A stretch of 59,006 nt of DNA from Hoylesella shahii DSM 15611 = JCM 12083 (GTDB lineage Bacteria > Bacteroidota > Bacteroidia > Bacteroidales > Bacteroidaceae). Below the pieces are notes generated by a model. It made no database searches, was not told the origin of the DNA, and was given only the letters and a program-made list of their open reading frames with translations. Below are positions 1-8,479 of the stretch, piece by piece; position 1 is the stretch's first letter; each line of letters starts with the position of its first letter. The position numbers and the translations under genes are program-made. The stretch spans positions 1-59,006 of the forward strand of contig NZ_BAIZ01000022.1 in NCBI RefSeq assembly GCF_000613445.1, read 5' to 3'.

Positions 1-598
1 TAATAATAGCGAATAGGAAGGTTGACGCTGAAAACTTTGATACGAGAGAACTGGGGATTACTGCCCGCGGGATAATTGTCGAGGGCAACCGAGCGGTTGT
101 CTTTCACGAAACGCAGGTCATCAGTCATGCGATAATTTCGCCAATCGAGCCCCAATCCCATTGAAAGAAAGTGATTGTTTCGCCATGGGCGATAGGTCCA
201 ATCGGTCACAATCCACCACAATTCCCATGATTTGAAGGCTGAATGTCGGCACCTGTTGGCATTCCCACGGCGTTGTTGAAGCCCACAACGAAGTGAGTCG
301 ATAACTCTGACCTTGATTTTTTCCTCCGTGGCTTACCGAAACCTGCAATAGAGAAGCTCCACGTGTCGTCATTGATGGCCGAAGTACTCACGTAATTGCT
401 GTCAACAAGCTGGATGTTACTCACGTAATGAAAGGTTTGATTACCCTCTTTACCCCACACTTCCACACTTTGTACAGAGTCACCAGTGATGATTATCACT
501 TTCCGAGGCCGTTCAACAACCACCGTATCATTGTCTGATGGTGTGGCTTTGGCAGCCATGCTGAAGGCCAATGCCACGCAAACGAAAATCTTTTTCAT
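1..598 (-). CDS. Outer-membrane beta-barrel protein, partial, frame broken
   Basis: The first ~19 residues form a signal peptide (MKKIFVCVALAFSMAAKA), so the product is exported. After about residue 115 the reading frame breaks near position 243. The next frame carries the expected beta-strand-rich continuation (segments such as FLSMGLGLDWRNYRM and KVFSVNLPIRYY) to the window edge, where the gene is cut off. One missing base restores GADIQ-AFKSWELWW. It is the last visible gene of a minus-strand unit with a sigma factor, an anti-sigma factor and a small secreted protein, 10 bp after the latter. The role is inferred to be an envelope protein controlled by or feeding into that sigma system; the substrate is unknown. 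Confidence 0.7.
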
Positions 599-608
599 AA
601 CTATATCT

Positions 609-1046
609 TTAATGTATTAGTTTTCTGAGTTCGGCAATACTTTCCACTTTGCCTTCCATATATACCACGGTAATCATGGTCGTTCGCCCTTTACGAGAGG
701 TGACATAGCACAGGTAGCGGTTCATATTGCCCTGTTTGGGTAGCGTCATGATAAGGGTTGTCGTGCCGTTTCGGGTGGTTTGTTCCGTTCCCATAGCCGT
801 TTTGCAGTCGCTATCTATCAAATCGTCTATCACATTTCGTTGTTGCTCGGTGGCATTGAAACGAATACTGCGATAGAAATCAAGTTTGTATTTGCTGATG
901 GCACGGCCTTTCACCCTGACGTCTACCATCTCTTCGTGCGGCACAACCTTACCTTGAAAGAGGGCGTTCACGTTCAAACCTTGCTGAGCATGTGCCCCAA
1001 AGGCTAGAAGTGCCACGATAGCTGTTAAGAAATAACGAAGTTTCAT
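609..1046 (-). CDS. Small secreted protein, DUF6108-like
   Basis: 145 residues with a clear signal peptide ending near AFGAHA-QQ, so periplasmic or surface exposed. The body contains VKGRAISKYKLDFYRSIRF and a C-terminal strand-rich part (TTMITVVYMEGKVESIAEL). This resembles the DUF6108 family found next to sigma/anti-sigma pairs in Bacteroidales, a match made from memory and not by search. It lies 25 bp after the anti-sigma gene and 10 bp before the outer-membrane protein gene, which fits one transcript. No catalytic motif is visible; function unknown. Confidence 0.6.
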   Translation of the reverse strand: MKLRYFLTAIVALLAFGAHAQQGLNVNALFQGKVVPHEEMVDVRVKGRAISKYKLDFYRSIRFNATEQQRNVIDDLIDSDCKTAMGTEQTTRNGTTTLIMTLPKQGNMNRYLCYVTSRKGRTTMITVVYMEGKVESIAELRKLIH

Positions 1047-1071
1047 AACGATGTATTTTATCTTATTCTAT

Positions 1072-1520
1072 TTATTGCTTTCCGAAGATGTCGTGCAACT
1101 GACCGTCTACGTTTGGCTCGCCATCCTGACGAATGGCTTGCAATGTTTCGTCTACCTCTTTCATTACGGTGGCGGGGGCAGTCACATGATTATTGTAGAT
1201 GTAGGCCTCGCAATAATCTTGTGGTTCTGGTTGCCACAACATACCCCCCACCCCAACAACTACAAGCAAGGCAATCGAGGCTGCTATGCCGATGAACAAT
1301 GGGCGTGAAAGCAGGCTATGCAGCACAGGTCGTACTTTATGCTGATGCTGCTTGGGTGTACGCATGACCGCAATCGAGCGGAAATATTCGCGTATCGGTA
1401 GCAAGTCTTCTGACACCTCATCACCAGAAAAATAGCAATAAAGCTACATTCTTCATCAAGTGTGGTGTCACCATCCATGAAACGAGCCACTAAAATCCTG
1501 ATTTCTTCGTCCTTATTCAT
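1072..1520 (-). CDS. Anti-sigma factor-like membrane protein, frame broken
   Basis: The start ATG at 1520 gives MNKDEEIRILVARFMDGDTT, a typical N-terminus of Bacteroidetes anti-sigma proteins, followed by a frame break near 1445. The next frame continues YFSGDEVSEDLLPIREYF, a basic stretch, one transmembrane helix (LFIGIAASIALLVVVGVGGM) and a short C-terminal domain. One missing G (TGTAG read as TGTGAG) would join the two parts into about 149 residues. The start overlaps the end of the sigma gene by 8 bp, which indicates translational coupling. It most likely holds the ECF sigma factor at the inner membrane. Confidence 0.65.
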
Positions 1521-1983
1521 TGCTTTGTTGTTTTAATTGCTGTCTGATGGCCTGTCGTGCACGGCTCAACGCCTTTCTGACAGCCGTTTCATTACTCCCC
1601 GTGAGTGCTGCTATCTCACACATTTCCATGCCTTCCATGTGACGAAGCCGCATGATTGTCTGCTGCATCGTGGACAGTTTGTCAACAAGCTGCATCGCCT
1701 TTTCGTAGCGTTCGTCGCATGTTGGTTCGCTTTCCGCCACGTTTTCGGGAATATCAATGGTGGTTTGGAGTCGCCGTAAACAATCAATACAGCGGTTTCT
1801 CACCAGCACCAAAGCCAAAGGCCCCATGGGAATACGCAGCTTGTCGAGCAATTGCCAGAGCTTCAACAACACATCCTGCACAACATCCTCAGCCTCCTCG
1901 CTAGCTTTTAGATAGCTGCGAGCAACTGAAAGCATGCGCGGACGGTTGCGTTCCACCTCTTCTTTATATTCGTCGACGGTCAT
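1513..1983 (-). CDS. ECF-type RNA polymerase sigma-70 factor
   Basis: 156 residues with sigma region 2 (SEEAEDVVQDVLLKLW, about residues 28-43) and region 4 (MRLRHMEGMEMCEIAALTG with a helix-turn-helix up to KALSRARQAIRQQL). This is the two-domain layout of extracytoplasmic-function sigma factors, which redirect RNA polymerase to envelope or stress genes. It is the first gene of a four-gene minus-strand unit and overlaps the anti-sigma gene. A TAnnTTTG box at 2035-2042 lies 52 bp upstream, so the unit can be read by the housekeeping polymerase. Confidence 0.88.
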   Translation of the reverse strand: MTVDEYKEEVERNRPRMLSVARSYLKASEEAEDVVQDVLLKLWQLLDKLRIPMGPLALVLVRNRCIDCLRRLQTTIDIPENVAESEPTCDERYEKAMQLVDKLSTMQQTIMRLRHMEGMEMCEIAALTGSNETAVRKALSRARQAIRQQLKQQSNE

Positions 1984-2034
1984 TTGTTGTTCTCTTATTT
2001 ACTTATAGTACGCAGGAGCTTTCCTTTTGTGACA

Positions 2035-2042
2035 CAAAAATA
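2035..2042 (-). promoter_or_regulatory. Bacteroidetes -7 promoter box (TATTTTTG) for the sigma operon
   Basis: On the minus strand the box reads TATTTTTG, matching TAnnTTTG, 52 bp before the sigma-factor start. No good -33 TTTG was assigned. Confidence 0.55.
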
Positions 2043-2384
2043 CGTTTTTCTTGCATTAAATCAAAAAAAGAGAATTGAAACTATTCATTGCTCATACATC
2101 GTAGGGCGTTACGGATTAAACAGACCACATCAGCTTGTAAGGATAAAATGCTTAACACCCTAATATATAAGGGTTAACCTGATTACAAACTAAGCATTCA
2201 TTGCGCAACGTTGAGGTTTGTAAACAAAGCAACAACACTACACTCGAAATGTGATACAAGTATGGCGATGAAACCGTCTTGCTTTTTAATATTTCTATAA
2301 ATTGAGCATTGTTTGTTACCTTTCAGATGCCAACACAAGATAAGCAATCCTCTCATTTACGAAGTGCTGTACAAATCAACTCGC

Positions 2385-2500
2385 AGGTTTATAAACTCAC
2401 GAAAATCCAACAACTTCCGAATGAACCAATTCATCAGCCCAGAAACTCGTCAACTCAAAAAATTATAAACTCATCAACTAACCAACTCAAAAGCTTAAAT
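2385..2500. repeat. Degenerate ACTCATCAACTC-type intergenic repeat
   Basis: An A/C-rich stretch with repeated versions of ATAAACTC, CGTCAACTC, CATCAACTA and CCAACTCA. The same motif family reappears at 29365-29412 and, inverted and tandem, at 46361-46656. No protein-coding signal is convincing here. The rest of 1984-2630 is AT-rich with nothing else recognised. Confidence 0.45.
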
Positions 2501-2634
2501 TATTATCTTTTATTTTACAATATCACTCTAATTTTCGCTTCGTTCTAGCGAAAATATAGGCTCAAAAGTAGGTAAATGGCCACTATTTCTAACCTTTCAC
2601 GCCATTCGTTTTGTCTATTTTTAAGCAAAGAACC

Positions 2635-2656
2635 TGCATTTTGCACCATTTTGCCT
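2635..2656. repeat. Isolated 22-bp unit of the array family
   Basis: Reads TGCATTTTGCA followed by CCATTTTGCCT, i.e. the same two 11-bp halves as the array at 2819-2950, but stands alone 163 bp before it. Confidence 0.6.
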
Positions 2657-2818
2657 TTCTAGTTTGTCTGCCAGCTCGAAATTTTTCATGTCCAATAACG
2701 CACTTTTTCCCCTAAAACCCCACTTTTTAATGGCTATTTTGCCCCTCTGAGCTATGTATTTAATGATTCTAAGAGGTTTTGTTTATACCATTACAGCGTA
2801 TTTTTATGCTTTTCGGCT

Positions 2819-2950
2819 TCCATTTAGCACCATTTTGACTTGCATTTAGCAGCATTTTACCTTGCGTTTTGCACCAAAATGCCTTGCGTTTTGCACCAAA
2901 ACGCACTACATTTAGCACCAAAACGCACTACATTTAGCGGCAAATAGCCC
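2819..2950. repeat. Array A: six 22-bp units, 11-bp half-sites
   Basis: Six units start at 2819, 2841, 2863, 2885, 2907 and 2929, with no spacers and an exact 22-bp period. The unit at 2885 is a perfect dyad: TGCGTTTTG, three bases, CAAAACGCA. The other units keep the pattern TGCRTTTWGCA then CCAAAACGCAC or CCATTTTACCT with substitutions. The array lies between divergent genes (sigma operon and fimbrial lipoprotein). The same 6 x 22 layout occurs at 11950, 38398 and 54285. I do not recognise the family. Two helical turns per unit would place all half-sites on one DNA face, which fits protein binding (inference). Confidence 0.9.
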
Positions 2951-3088
2951 CGAAAGAGGTGCAAATGGCGACCTATTGAAATAAATATTCATTTTGCCGA
3001 ATGTACATGCTAAACTTTTTTTGCATCAAAACAAACCTTCGCGAGAATCGATTTTTTGCGGCAAGGTGTGCGCTTGATGAGCGGAAAG

Positions 3089-3109
3089 GGCACTCATAAT
3101 GTTAAATTT
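3089..3109 (-). other. Companion box of array A
   Basis: On the minus strand this reads ATTTAACATTATGAGTGCC. Nearly the same string occurs beside array B at 11761-11781, and shorter versions beside arrays C and D. Between it and the array, at 3027-3059, lies a second shared piece: minus-strand TCGATTCTCGCGAAGGTTTG, close to TCGATTCTCGCAGAGGTTTA near array B. This shows that a whole module, not just the array, is duplicated. Confidence 0.7.
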
Positions 3110-3133
3110 CTTACTGAAAACCAGACAAAATAG

Positions 3134-3259
3134 GTGCGCCACATACAGGCGTATGACAACGGGACGGAACGCATGTACGATTACGACCGCCAGCGCGAGC
3201 AGTATAAAAAATGGGGTAGTTTAGCGAAACATTTCAAAAAGAAATATGGTGTTTATCTT
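3134..3259 (+). pseudogene. Short coding-like remnant, possibly radical SAM N-terminus
   Basis: A GC-richer stretch in an AT-rich gap, open after a stop at 3131-3133. It encodes AYDNGTERMYDYDRQREQY and then KKWGSLAKHFKKKYG before running into the promoter region of the next gene. The sequence looks like protein, and the second piece recalls the start of YhcC/TIGR01212-type radical SAM proteins, but no cysteine motif follows. It is read as a leftover 5' gene fragment; the family assignment is weak. Confidence 0.35.
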
Positions 3260-3267
3260 TTTTTTAC

Positions 3268-3275
3268 TACTTTTG
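3268..3275 (+). promoter_or_regulatory. -7 promoter box (TACTTTTG) for fimbrial lipoprotein
   Basis: TACTTTTG matches TAnnTTTG and lies 22 bp before the ATG at 3298. Confidence 0.6.
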
Positions 3276-3297
3276 TAGTGACTAAAACCTACATATC

Positions 3298-4131
3298 ATG
3301 ACTAACAAGAAACGATTGGCATACGTGTTTACTTCTATTTTGGCTTTGTTACTTGTAGCTTGCGAGAAGCCATTAGTTGAAAACGAGCAGGAAAAAGTGA
3401 AAGATACCGATGGTGTAACGCTCATTTTTGAAGCTCCAACAGCAGAACCATACGCCGAAATTGGTGGAGATGGTAATACATGCGCTATTAAAAATGCACC
3501 TTTAACCCAATTAAGCGTGTGCGTATTTAAAGACGGTAAACGCGTAAAAAGCGTGCATCTGTCTGCAGACAATGAATTGTTTATGAAACCATCTCTGCAA
3601 CTAGACGATGGCACCTATACTGTTGTGGCTGTGGCACACGCGGGAATTGACCATGCAACGATTAGCAAAACGCAACGTATAGCGTTTCACAAAAATAAAG
3701 TTACGGACACCTATATGTATAATGGGGAAATAACGGTGAGTGGAAATAACACCTTAACCCTACCTATGACTCGTGTAACAGCCAAGTTTCAATTGTGTGT
3801 AACAACTCCTCTCCCCAAAGACGTCACACAAATAGAGTTTAGATATACAGGTGGTAGTAGCACATTAGATGCTAAGAGCCATGAAGGATGTGTAAATTCG
3901 CGACAGACTGAGACACGCGAGGTTGATGAAGAGATGAGAAAATCGCCACCTACCTTTGCCATATACACCTTTCCACGTGCTGACAGTGATGGCCTTAAAA
4001 TAAAAGTTTACTTCAACGACAAGAGTGGAAGAACGTTATTCGCTGCTGACTATGAAGAAGTACCTGTAATGGTAGGAAAAAAGACCAGCTATAAATGCGA
4101 ACTTCCGAAAGACTTTGTTGATGCGTTGTAA
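3298..4131 (+). CDS. FimB/Mfa2-like lipoprotein
   Basis: 277 residues with a lipoprotein signal peptide and lipobox LLLVAC (Cys at residue 22), so it is anchored in a membrane, probably the outer one. The body has the two beta-sandwich repeats typical of FimB/Mfa2 fimbrial anchors: a TQLSVCVFKDGK segment, then DGTYTVVAVAHA, then LPMTRVTAKFQLCV, and a C-terminal domain ending KTSYKCELP. Such proteins anchor and limit the length of Bacteroidales type V pili. No FimA-type pilin gene is adjacent, so this is an orphan in the window and could serve another adhesin. Confidence 0.72.
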   Translation: MTNKKRLAYVFTSILALLLVACEKPLVENEQEKVKDTDGVTLIFEAPTAEPYAEIGGDGNTCAIKNAPLTQLSVCVFKDGKRVKSVHLSADNELFMKPSLQLDDGTYTVVAVAHAGIDHATISKTQRIAFHKNKVTDTYMYNGEITVSGNNTLTLPMTRVTAKFQLCVTTPLPKDVTQIEFRYTGGSSTLDAKSHEGCVNSRQTETREVDEEMRKSPPTFAIYTFPRADSDGLKIKVYFNDKSGRTLFAADYEEVPVMVGKKTSYKCELPKDFVDAL

Positions 4132-4271
4132 CTGAAATAAAGCGATTGTGGCTAATGAAAGCACCAAACGTATAATGTACATATCTTTAAAACCTATACG
4201 AAAATCTTTGGTTTTAAAGGCAAGTACAAAACAACATGGTGCTTAAAGCAACAAGTTATTTATGATAAAAT

Positions 4272-5039
4272 CTATTTCTCAGCCCACTTAACTGCTACAC
4301 GGCATGCTTCAGCTGTATTTCCATCGGGTGTACACTTCACAATACGATAAAGTTCATCCCCAGGCGAAACTTCTTCCTTAAAATAATGTAGCACGTCTCC
4401 AAAATGACTTTCAGCCACATAAGCCACATCAAGGCGTTTAACACGGTAAGTGCTATGCCAAGATTCAGGCATTAAGTCGAATAGATGTTCTAGATATTTT
4501 ACGCTATTAATGTGCCCGTTAATATCTACATCGCTGTAATGTGTCTCAAACGAGCCCACCAAATCGGCCTCTCCACCCATCTTTACCCTAGAAGAAGCAT
4601 CAATGGGGCAAGGTTTTTCTGTATCAACATAGTTCACAATACTACCCTCTTTTATGGCAAGTATATCAGCTGGCTGACGTGTTTGGGTGTCAATCATGGC
4701 CCATACGCTGCGACCATAACCATAAACTTCACCTGTTTGCGCATCTGCCATTTTAAAATTACGATGGGTAAAGAAGCGCATCACACCATCAACCCATGTT
4801 TCCACGTTCATCCGAGAGTAGGCTTTAGGCAAACATTCAAGTTCTATAGCCAATCTAGAAAGCACCCAAGTTTTATGAATTTCATTCAAATAAGTCATGC
4901 CAAAGCCTCTATCATTAGAATGAAAGTCGGCTGCATTGAGCAGATGATTACCCAAATGTCCTACAAAAAGCCGTTGCGAGAAGTCGCAATGAAAGGGTTC
5001 TACTAGGAATTCGTACTTTCCTATTTTATCTAGTGTCAT
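4272..5039 (-). CDS. Acyl-ACP thioesterase
   Basis: About 255 residues from ATG at 5039 (MTLDKIGKYEFLVEPFHCDF); a longer open frame upstream reads through a hydrophobic non-conserved stretch and is not chosen. It shows the double hot-dog layout of FatA/FatB-like acyl-ACP thioesterases: N-terminal hot-dog with GFGMTYLNEIHKTWVLSR and RFFTHRNFKMAD, and a second domain with HYSDVDINGHINSVKYLEH, which carries the conserved D-N-H-N catalytic motif. It would hydrolyse acyl-ACP to free fatty acid in the cytoplasm. It stands alone, with a TATCTTTG promoter box about 130 bp upstream. Confidence 0.85.
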   Translation of the reverse strand: MTLDKIGKYEFLVEPFHCDFSQRLFVGHLGNHLLNAADFHSNDRGFGMTYLNEIHKTWVLSRLAIELECLPKAYSRMNVETWVDGVMRFFTHRNFKMADAQTGEVYGYGRSVWAMIDTQTRQPADILAIKEGSIVNYVDTEKPCPIDASSRVKMGGEADLVGSFETHYSDVDINGHINSVKYLEHLFDLMPESWHSTYRVKRLDVAYVAESHFGDVLHYFKEEVSPGDELYRIVKCTPDGNTAEACRVAVKWAEK

Positions 5040-5170
5040 AATATTCAATGGTTTTAATATAAAAAATAACAACAAAGCCTTGTTTCCCGCATTAGTCAAT
5101 AGACAAAATAATAGCCATCTAAGACCCAAACTACAGGTACGAGCAGCCTCTTTGCCCCATTAAGCTACTG

Positions 5171-5178
5171 CAAAGATA
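5171..5178 (-). promoter_or_regulatory. -7 promoter box (TATCTTTG) for thioesterase
   Basis: A minus-strand TATCTTTG match about 130 bp before the chosen start, implying a long leader or a further upstream start. The 365-bp gap 5040-5404 otherwise holds only the ompA terminator. Confidence 0.5.
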
Positions 5179-5349
5179 GTCAGAAAAAACGTTATGTCAC
5201 TTGTTTGTCTGAAATAAATAAGAACTTTGCACATATTACGCGGAGTGAACCTTCAGGTTTGTGCAAGTGCTCGACTATTTAAAGAACACAAACAAGCTGC
5301 AACACAACACTCCAACAATCGCTTTAAGCACATTCACTACTACAAAAAA

Positions 5350-5379
5350 AATCCCGACACGCTTTAGCATGTCGGGATT
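5350..5379 (-). terminator. Rho-independent terminator of ompA-like gene
   Basis: Stem AATCCCGACA / TGTCGGGATT with a 10-nt loop, followed on the minus strand by a run of T residues. It lies 25 bp after the ompA-like stop. Confidence 0.85.
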
Positions 5380-5404
5380 TATCTTTATCTACTATTTACG
5401 AATA

Positions 5405-6556
5405 TTATTCGCCTTTAGCGTTGTCGTTGAAAGTAGCAACACGGTTGAACGAAACTTCTTCGAACAGCGTGTCGGTTACACCCATACCCTTAGTGGTAAG
5501 GCGGCTAGCTGCAATCTTATATTTCTTAACAAGTGCATCCTTAACGGCTTGAGCACGAGCGTCAGAAAGTTTTTGGTTCAATTCGGGGCTTCCTTCAGGT
5601 GAAGCATAGCCACGGATTTCAACTTTAGCTTCGGGGTGATTTCTCATATACGAAGCAATCAGTTCCAGCGGAGCGTATTGTGCAGGGTCGATAACCGACT
5701 TACCTTGACGGAAAAGAACAGTGGGTTGCAGGTTGGTAACTGTTTCCGATTTCACGTTCTTAATAATCGTCTTAGGTTGGTTGTTGCAGTCGTCAAGAGC
5801 CTTTTGCAAGTCAGCAATTTGACGATCCTTCTCTGCCAAACGGCTATCTTTACCGTTCAAGTCGTTGCGGAGGTTGTTGATTTGAGCGTTCAAACCATCG
5901 ATTTCAGCTTGGTCGCGAACTTGAGCAATTTGGAAGTTGTGTGTACCGTTTGAGTTTCCAAAACGATAAACCAAACCAGCATTGAGCTGAACACGAGACT
6001 CATCGAGGTTATACTTCAAGCCACTGTAACCTACTCCATTAAGAGCATAATAGATAGCGGGCTCGATATAAGCTTGGAATTGCTTCTTAGAACCGAAGTT
6101 GAAAGCAAAGTCAAGAGCTACCTTAGAGGTAAGATAGTTTGCATTGTCGAAACCTTTGTTGTTGAAAGTACGTTCCCAACCAAAGCCATACAAACCGATA
6201 ATCTCGAATGCACGTGGCTCACCTTTGTAACCACCGAACCAGTTGCTGAAGTTAACGGTTGCCAAAGCAGAAGCGTTAATTTCGCGAACGAATGTTCCCC
6301 TTGACTCCCCTGGTTTGTTAGAGAAGTATGCGTTACCATCCAATGCTACACCAAATACAGGAGTAAAGTAACGACCAATACGCAAACCTGCATTAGGGTT
6401 GAGGTTGTGCATCCATCTAACACCTGTAGTATTAGTAGTCAAACCACCATTAATTCCAACATAAAAATTGTCGAAAGTTTTGCTTTCTGTTACTGTTTGT
6501 GCAGAAACAGTTGCTGCCATAGAAGCGGCAGCGAAAAGAGTAAACAACTTTTTCAT
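5405..6556 (-). CDS. OmpA family major outer-membrane protein
   Basis: 383 residues. Signal peptide ending TVSA-QT; an N-terminal beta-barrel of about residues 28-210 (KTFDNFYVGINGGLTTN to AGLVYRFGNS); a heptad coiled-coil around 225-262 (INNLRNDLNGKDSRLAEK); and a C-terminal OmpA peptidoglycan-binding domain with VEIRGYASPEGSPELNQKLS and DARAQAVKDAL. The product probably links the outer membrane to peptidoglycan and forms a porin-like barrel, like the abundant PG33-type proteins. It is monocistronic with a strong terminator. Confidence 0.9.
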   Translation of the reverse strand: MKKLFTLFAAASMAATVSAQTVTESKTFDNFYVGINGGLTTNTTGVRWMHNLNPNAGLRIGRYFTPVFGVALDGNAYFSNKPGESRGTFVREINASALATVNFSNWFGGYKGEPRAFEIIGLYGFGWERTFNNKGFDNANYLTSKVALDFAFNFGSKKQFQAYIEPAIYYALNGVGYSGLKYNLDESRVQLNAGLVYRFGNSNGTHNFQIAQVRDQAEIDGLNAQINNLRNDLNGKDSRLAEKDRQIADLQKALDDCNNQPKTIIKNVKSETVTNLQPTVLFRQGKSVIDPAQYAPLELIASYMRNHPEAKVEIRGYASPEGSPELNQKLSDARAQAVKDALVKKYKIAASRLTTKGMGVTDTLFEEVSFNRVATFNDNAKGE

Positions 6557-6760
6557 TTCTGAATAATTTAATTTGTATTATCTTAAATCTCAATCTAAAC
6601 GGTTGCAAAGGAAAATAAAAATCCTGTAAGTACCAAATAAAACAGCAAAAAAAAACAGTTTTACCCCCTAAAATCCCCAAAAAAGAGATAAAATAGAACA
6701 GAAATAGCAGTTAAACCAATAAAAAAAATGCATTTCAATGCACTCTTTCACCTTTTTTTG

Positions 6761-6768
6761 TAACTTCG
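6761..6768 (+). promoter_or_regulatory. -7 promoter box (TAACTTCG) for cobU, nearly leaderless
   Basis: TAACTTCG differs by one base from TAnnTTTG and ends only 4 nt before the cobU ATG, so the transcript may begin at or next to the start codon. No cobalamin riboswitch was seen in 6557-6772. Confidence 0.5.
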
Positions 6769-6772
6769 CATT

Positions 6773-7300
6773 ATGAAGAAAATCATATTGATTACGGGAG
6801 GGCAACGTTCTGGTAAAAGTGCTATTGCAGAACGCATGGCTCTTGATTTGTCGCCTTCTCCTGTCTATTTGGCTACCGCTCGTGTTTGGGACGATGAGTT
6901 TAAACAGCGCATTGTCAAGCACCAAGAGCGGCGTGGAGACTGTTGGACCAATATAGAAGAAGAGAAAGCACTCAGTAAACACCGCTTATATAATAAGGTG
7001 GTGGTGGTGGATTGTATCACGTTATGGTGCACCAACTTCTTTTACAACGAGCATAGCGACCCCTCTGCTTTGCCCGATGTAGACAAAATTCTTGAGGAAT
7101 TGAAAACCGAATTTGACAAATTCACGGCGCAAGAAGCTACTTTTATCTTTGTCACCAATGAAATTGGCAGTGGCGGTGTGAGCAACAATGCCCTACAACG
7201 CAGATTTACCGACCTACAAGGATGGATGAATCAATATGTAGCCTCTAAAGCCAACGAAGTTTATCTCATGGTTAGTGGCATAGCAGTAAAAATTAAGTAG
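6773..7300 (+). CDS. cobU: Adenosylcobinamide kinase/guanylyltransferase CobU
   Basis: 175 residues, the normal length for CobU. The P-loop GGQRSGKS is at residues 9-16, and the conserved RIVKHQERR (His50) corresponds to the histidine that carries GMP. DCITLW and TNEIGSGGV are further family motifs. The enzyme phosphorylates adenosylcobinamide and then attaches GMP, the first step of nucleotide-loop assembly. It leads the cobU-cobT-cobS-cobC cluster, 132 bp before cobT. Confidence 0.93.
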   Translation: MKKIILITGGQRSGKSAIAERMALDLSPSPVYLATARVWDDEFKQRIVKHQERRGDCWTNIEEEKALSKHRLYNKVVVVDCITLWCTNFFYNEHSDPSALPDVDKILEELKTEFDKFTAQEATFIFVTNEIGSGGVSNNALQRRFTDLQGWMNQYVASKANEVYLMVSGIAVKIK

Positions 7301-7432
7301 CGTAAGTTTTATTTTCAACATTTTGTTCACGCAGACTTTACCTTTCGCCACCCTATCTCCGCAAATCATTTTCCTGCAAAATCCGAAAACAACACATACG
7401 TCACCCCGGCTCAAAATCAAAATTTTCGAACA

Positions 7433-8479
7433 ATGACACACTTCGACATACCGCCATTAACACTCAATGAGTCTCTCATATGGCAAAAGATAGACAACCT
7501 CAACAAACCCAAAGGTTCACTAGGAATGCTTGAAACCCTTGCTTTCAGAATTTGCCGCATACAAAATACGTTGTCGCCTACCCTTTCTCATCCATGCCAT
7601 CTGCTCCTTGCAGCCGACCATGGCATCGAGCGCGAAGGCGTAAGCGTGTCGCCCAGAGCGGTAACTTGGCAACAAATGATTAACTTCACAAATGGTGGAG
7701 GAGGTGTAAACCTCTTCTGTAAGCAACATGGTTTCGAGCTCACGCTAGTGGATATGGGCGTAGACCACGACCTTTCGTCCCATCCTTCAATACTCAACCG
7801 TAAGATAGATAACGGCACACGTAATTTTCTTTACGAACCAGCAATGACCAAACAGCAGATGCATCAAGCACTTCAAACAGGATTTTCACTGGCAGAAACC
7901 TGCCACACCAAGGGTTGCAATGTGCTTTGCCTTGGCGAAATGGGTATCGCAAACACCTCGCCATCTAGTATTTGGATGAGTATTTGGGGAAAATTGCCCC
8001 TCAAGAGTTGTGTGGGAAGTGGGTCAGGACTAAACACAGCGGGCGAAAAACATAAGTTGACCATTCTTGAACAGGCCGTTAACAACTTCGAACGCCAACC
8101 CCTACCCCACAACGACCCTTCTACCATCATCCAATATTTCGGCGGTTTCGAGATGGTGGCTGCCATTGGAGCGATGCTTCGTGCTGCCCAACTGCGCATG
8201 CTGGTGCTTGTTGACGGCTTTATCATGTCTGCTTGTATGTTAGCCGCTAGCCGCTTACAACCCGCTGTGCTTGATTATGCCATCTTCGGACACTGTGGCG
8301 ACGAACTCGGACACCGCAAATTGCTCGAACTGATGCAAGGCCAGCCCATCTTACATCTGGGAATGCGTCTAGGCGAAGGCACTGGCGCACTGTGTGCCTA
8401 CCCCATTATCGAGAGTGCTGTACGAATGATTAACGAGATGAATAACTTTAAAGATGCAAATATCGACAAATACTTCTAG
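7433..8479 (+). CDS. cobT: Nicotinate-nucleotide-dimethylbenzimidazole phosphoribosyltransferase CobT
   Basis: 348 residues. Family signatures include KPKGSLGMLE near the start, AADHGIEREGVSVSP, the glycine-rich FTNGGGGVNLF, GEMGIANTSPSS, and GMRLGEGTGA with Glu315 at the position of the catalytic base in Salmonella CobT (Glu317). It makes alpha-ribazole phosphate, the activated lower ligand of cobalamin. Its end overlaps cobS by 26 bp, which supports coupled translation. Confidence 0.95.
   Translation: MTHFDIPPLTLNESLIWQKIDNLNKPKGSLGMLETLAFRICRIQNTLSPTLSHPCHLLLAADHGIEREGVSVSPRAVTWQQMINFTNGGGGVNLFCKQHGFELTLVDMGVDHDLSSHPSILNRKIDNGTRNFLYEPAMTKQQMHQALQTGFSLAETCHTKGCNVLCLGEMGIANTSPSSIWMSIWGKLPLKSCVGSGSGLNTAGEKHKLTILEQAVNNFERQPLPHNDPSTIIQYFGGFEMVAAIGAMLRAAQLRMLVLVDGFIMSACMLAASRLQPAVLDYAIFGHCGDELGHRKLLELMQGQPILHLGMRLGEGTGALCAYPIIESAVRMINEMNNFKDANIDKYF

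Noticed and set aside
2819..2950. CRISPR array
   Set aside because: The 22-bp units are directly adjacent with no variable spacers, and no cas gene is near any of the four arrays.
6557..6772. Cobalamin riboswitch before cobU
   Set aside because: No B12-box or multi-stem element is visible, and the promoter box ends 4 nt before the ATG, leaving no room for a leader.
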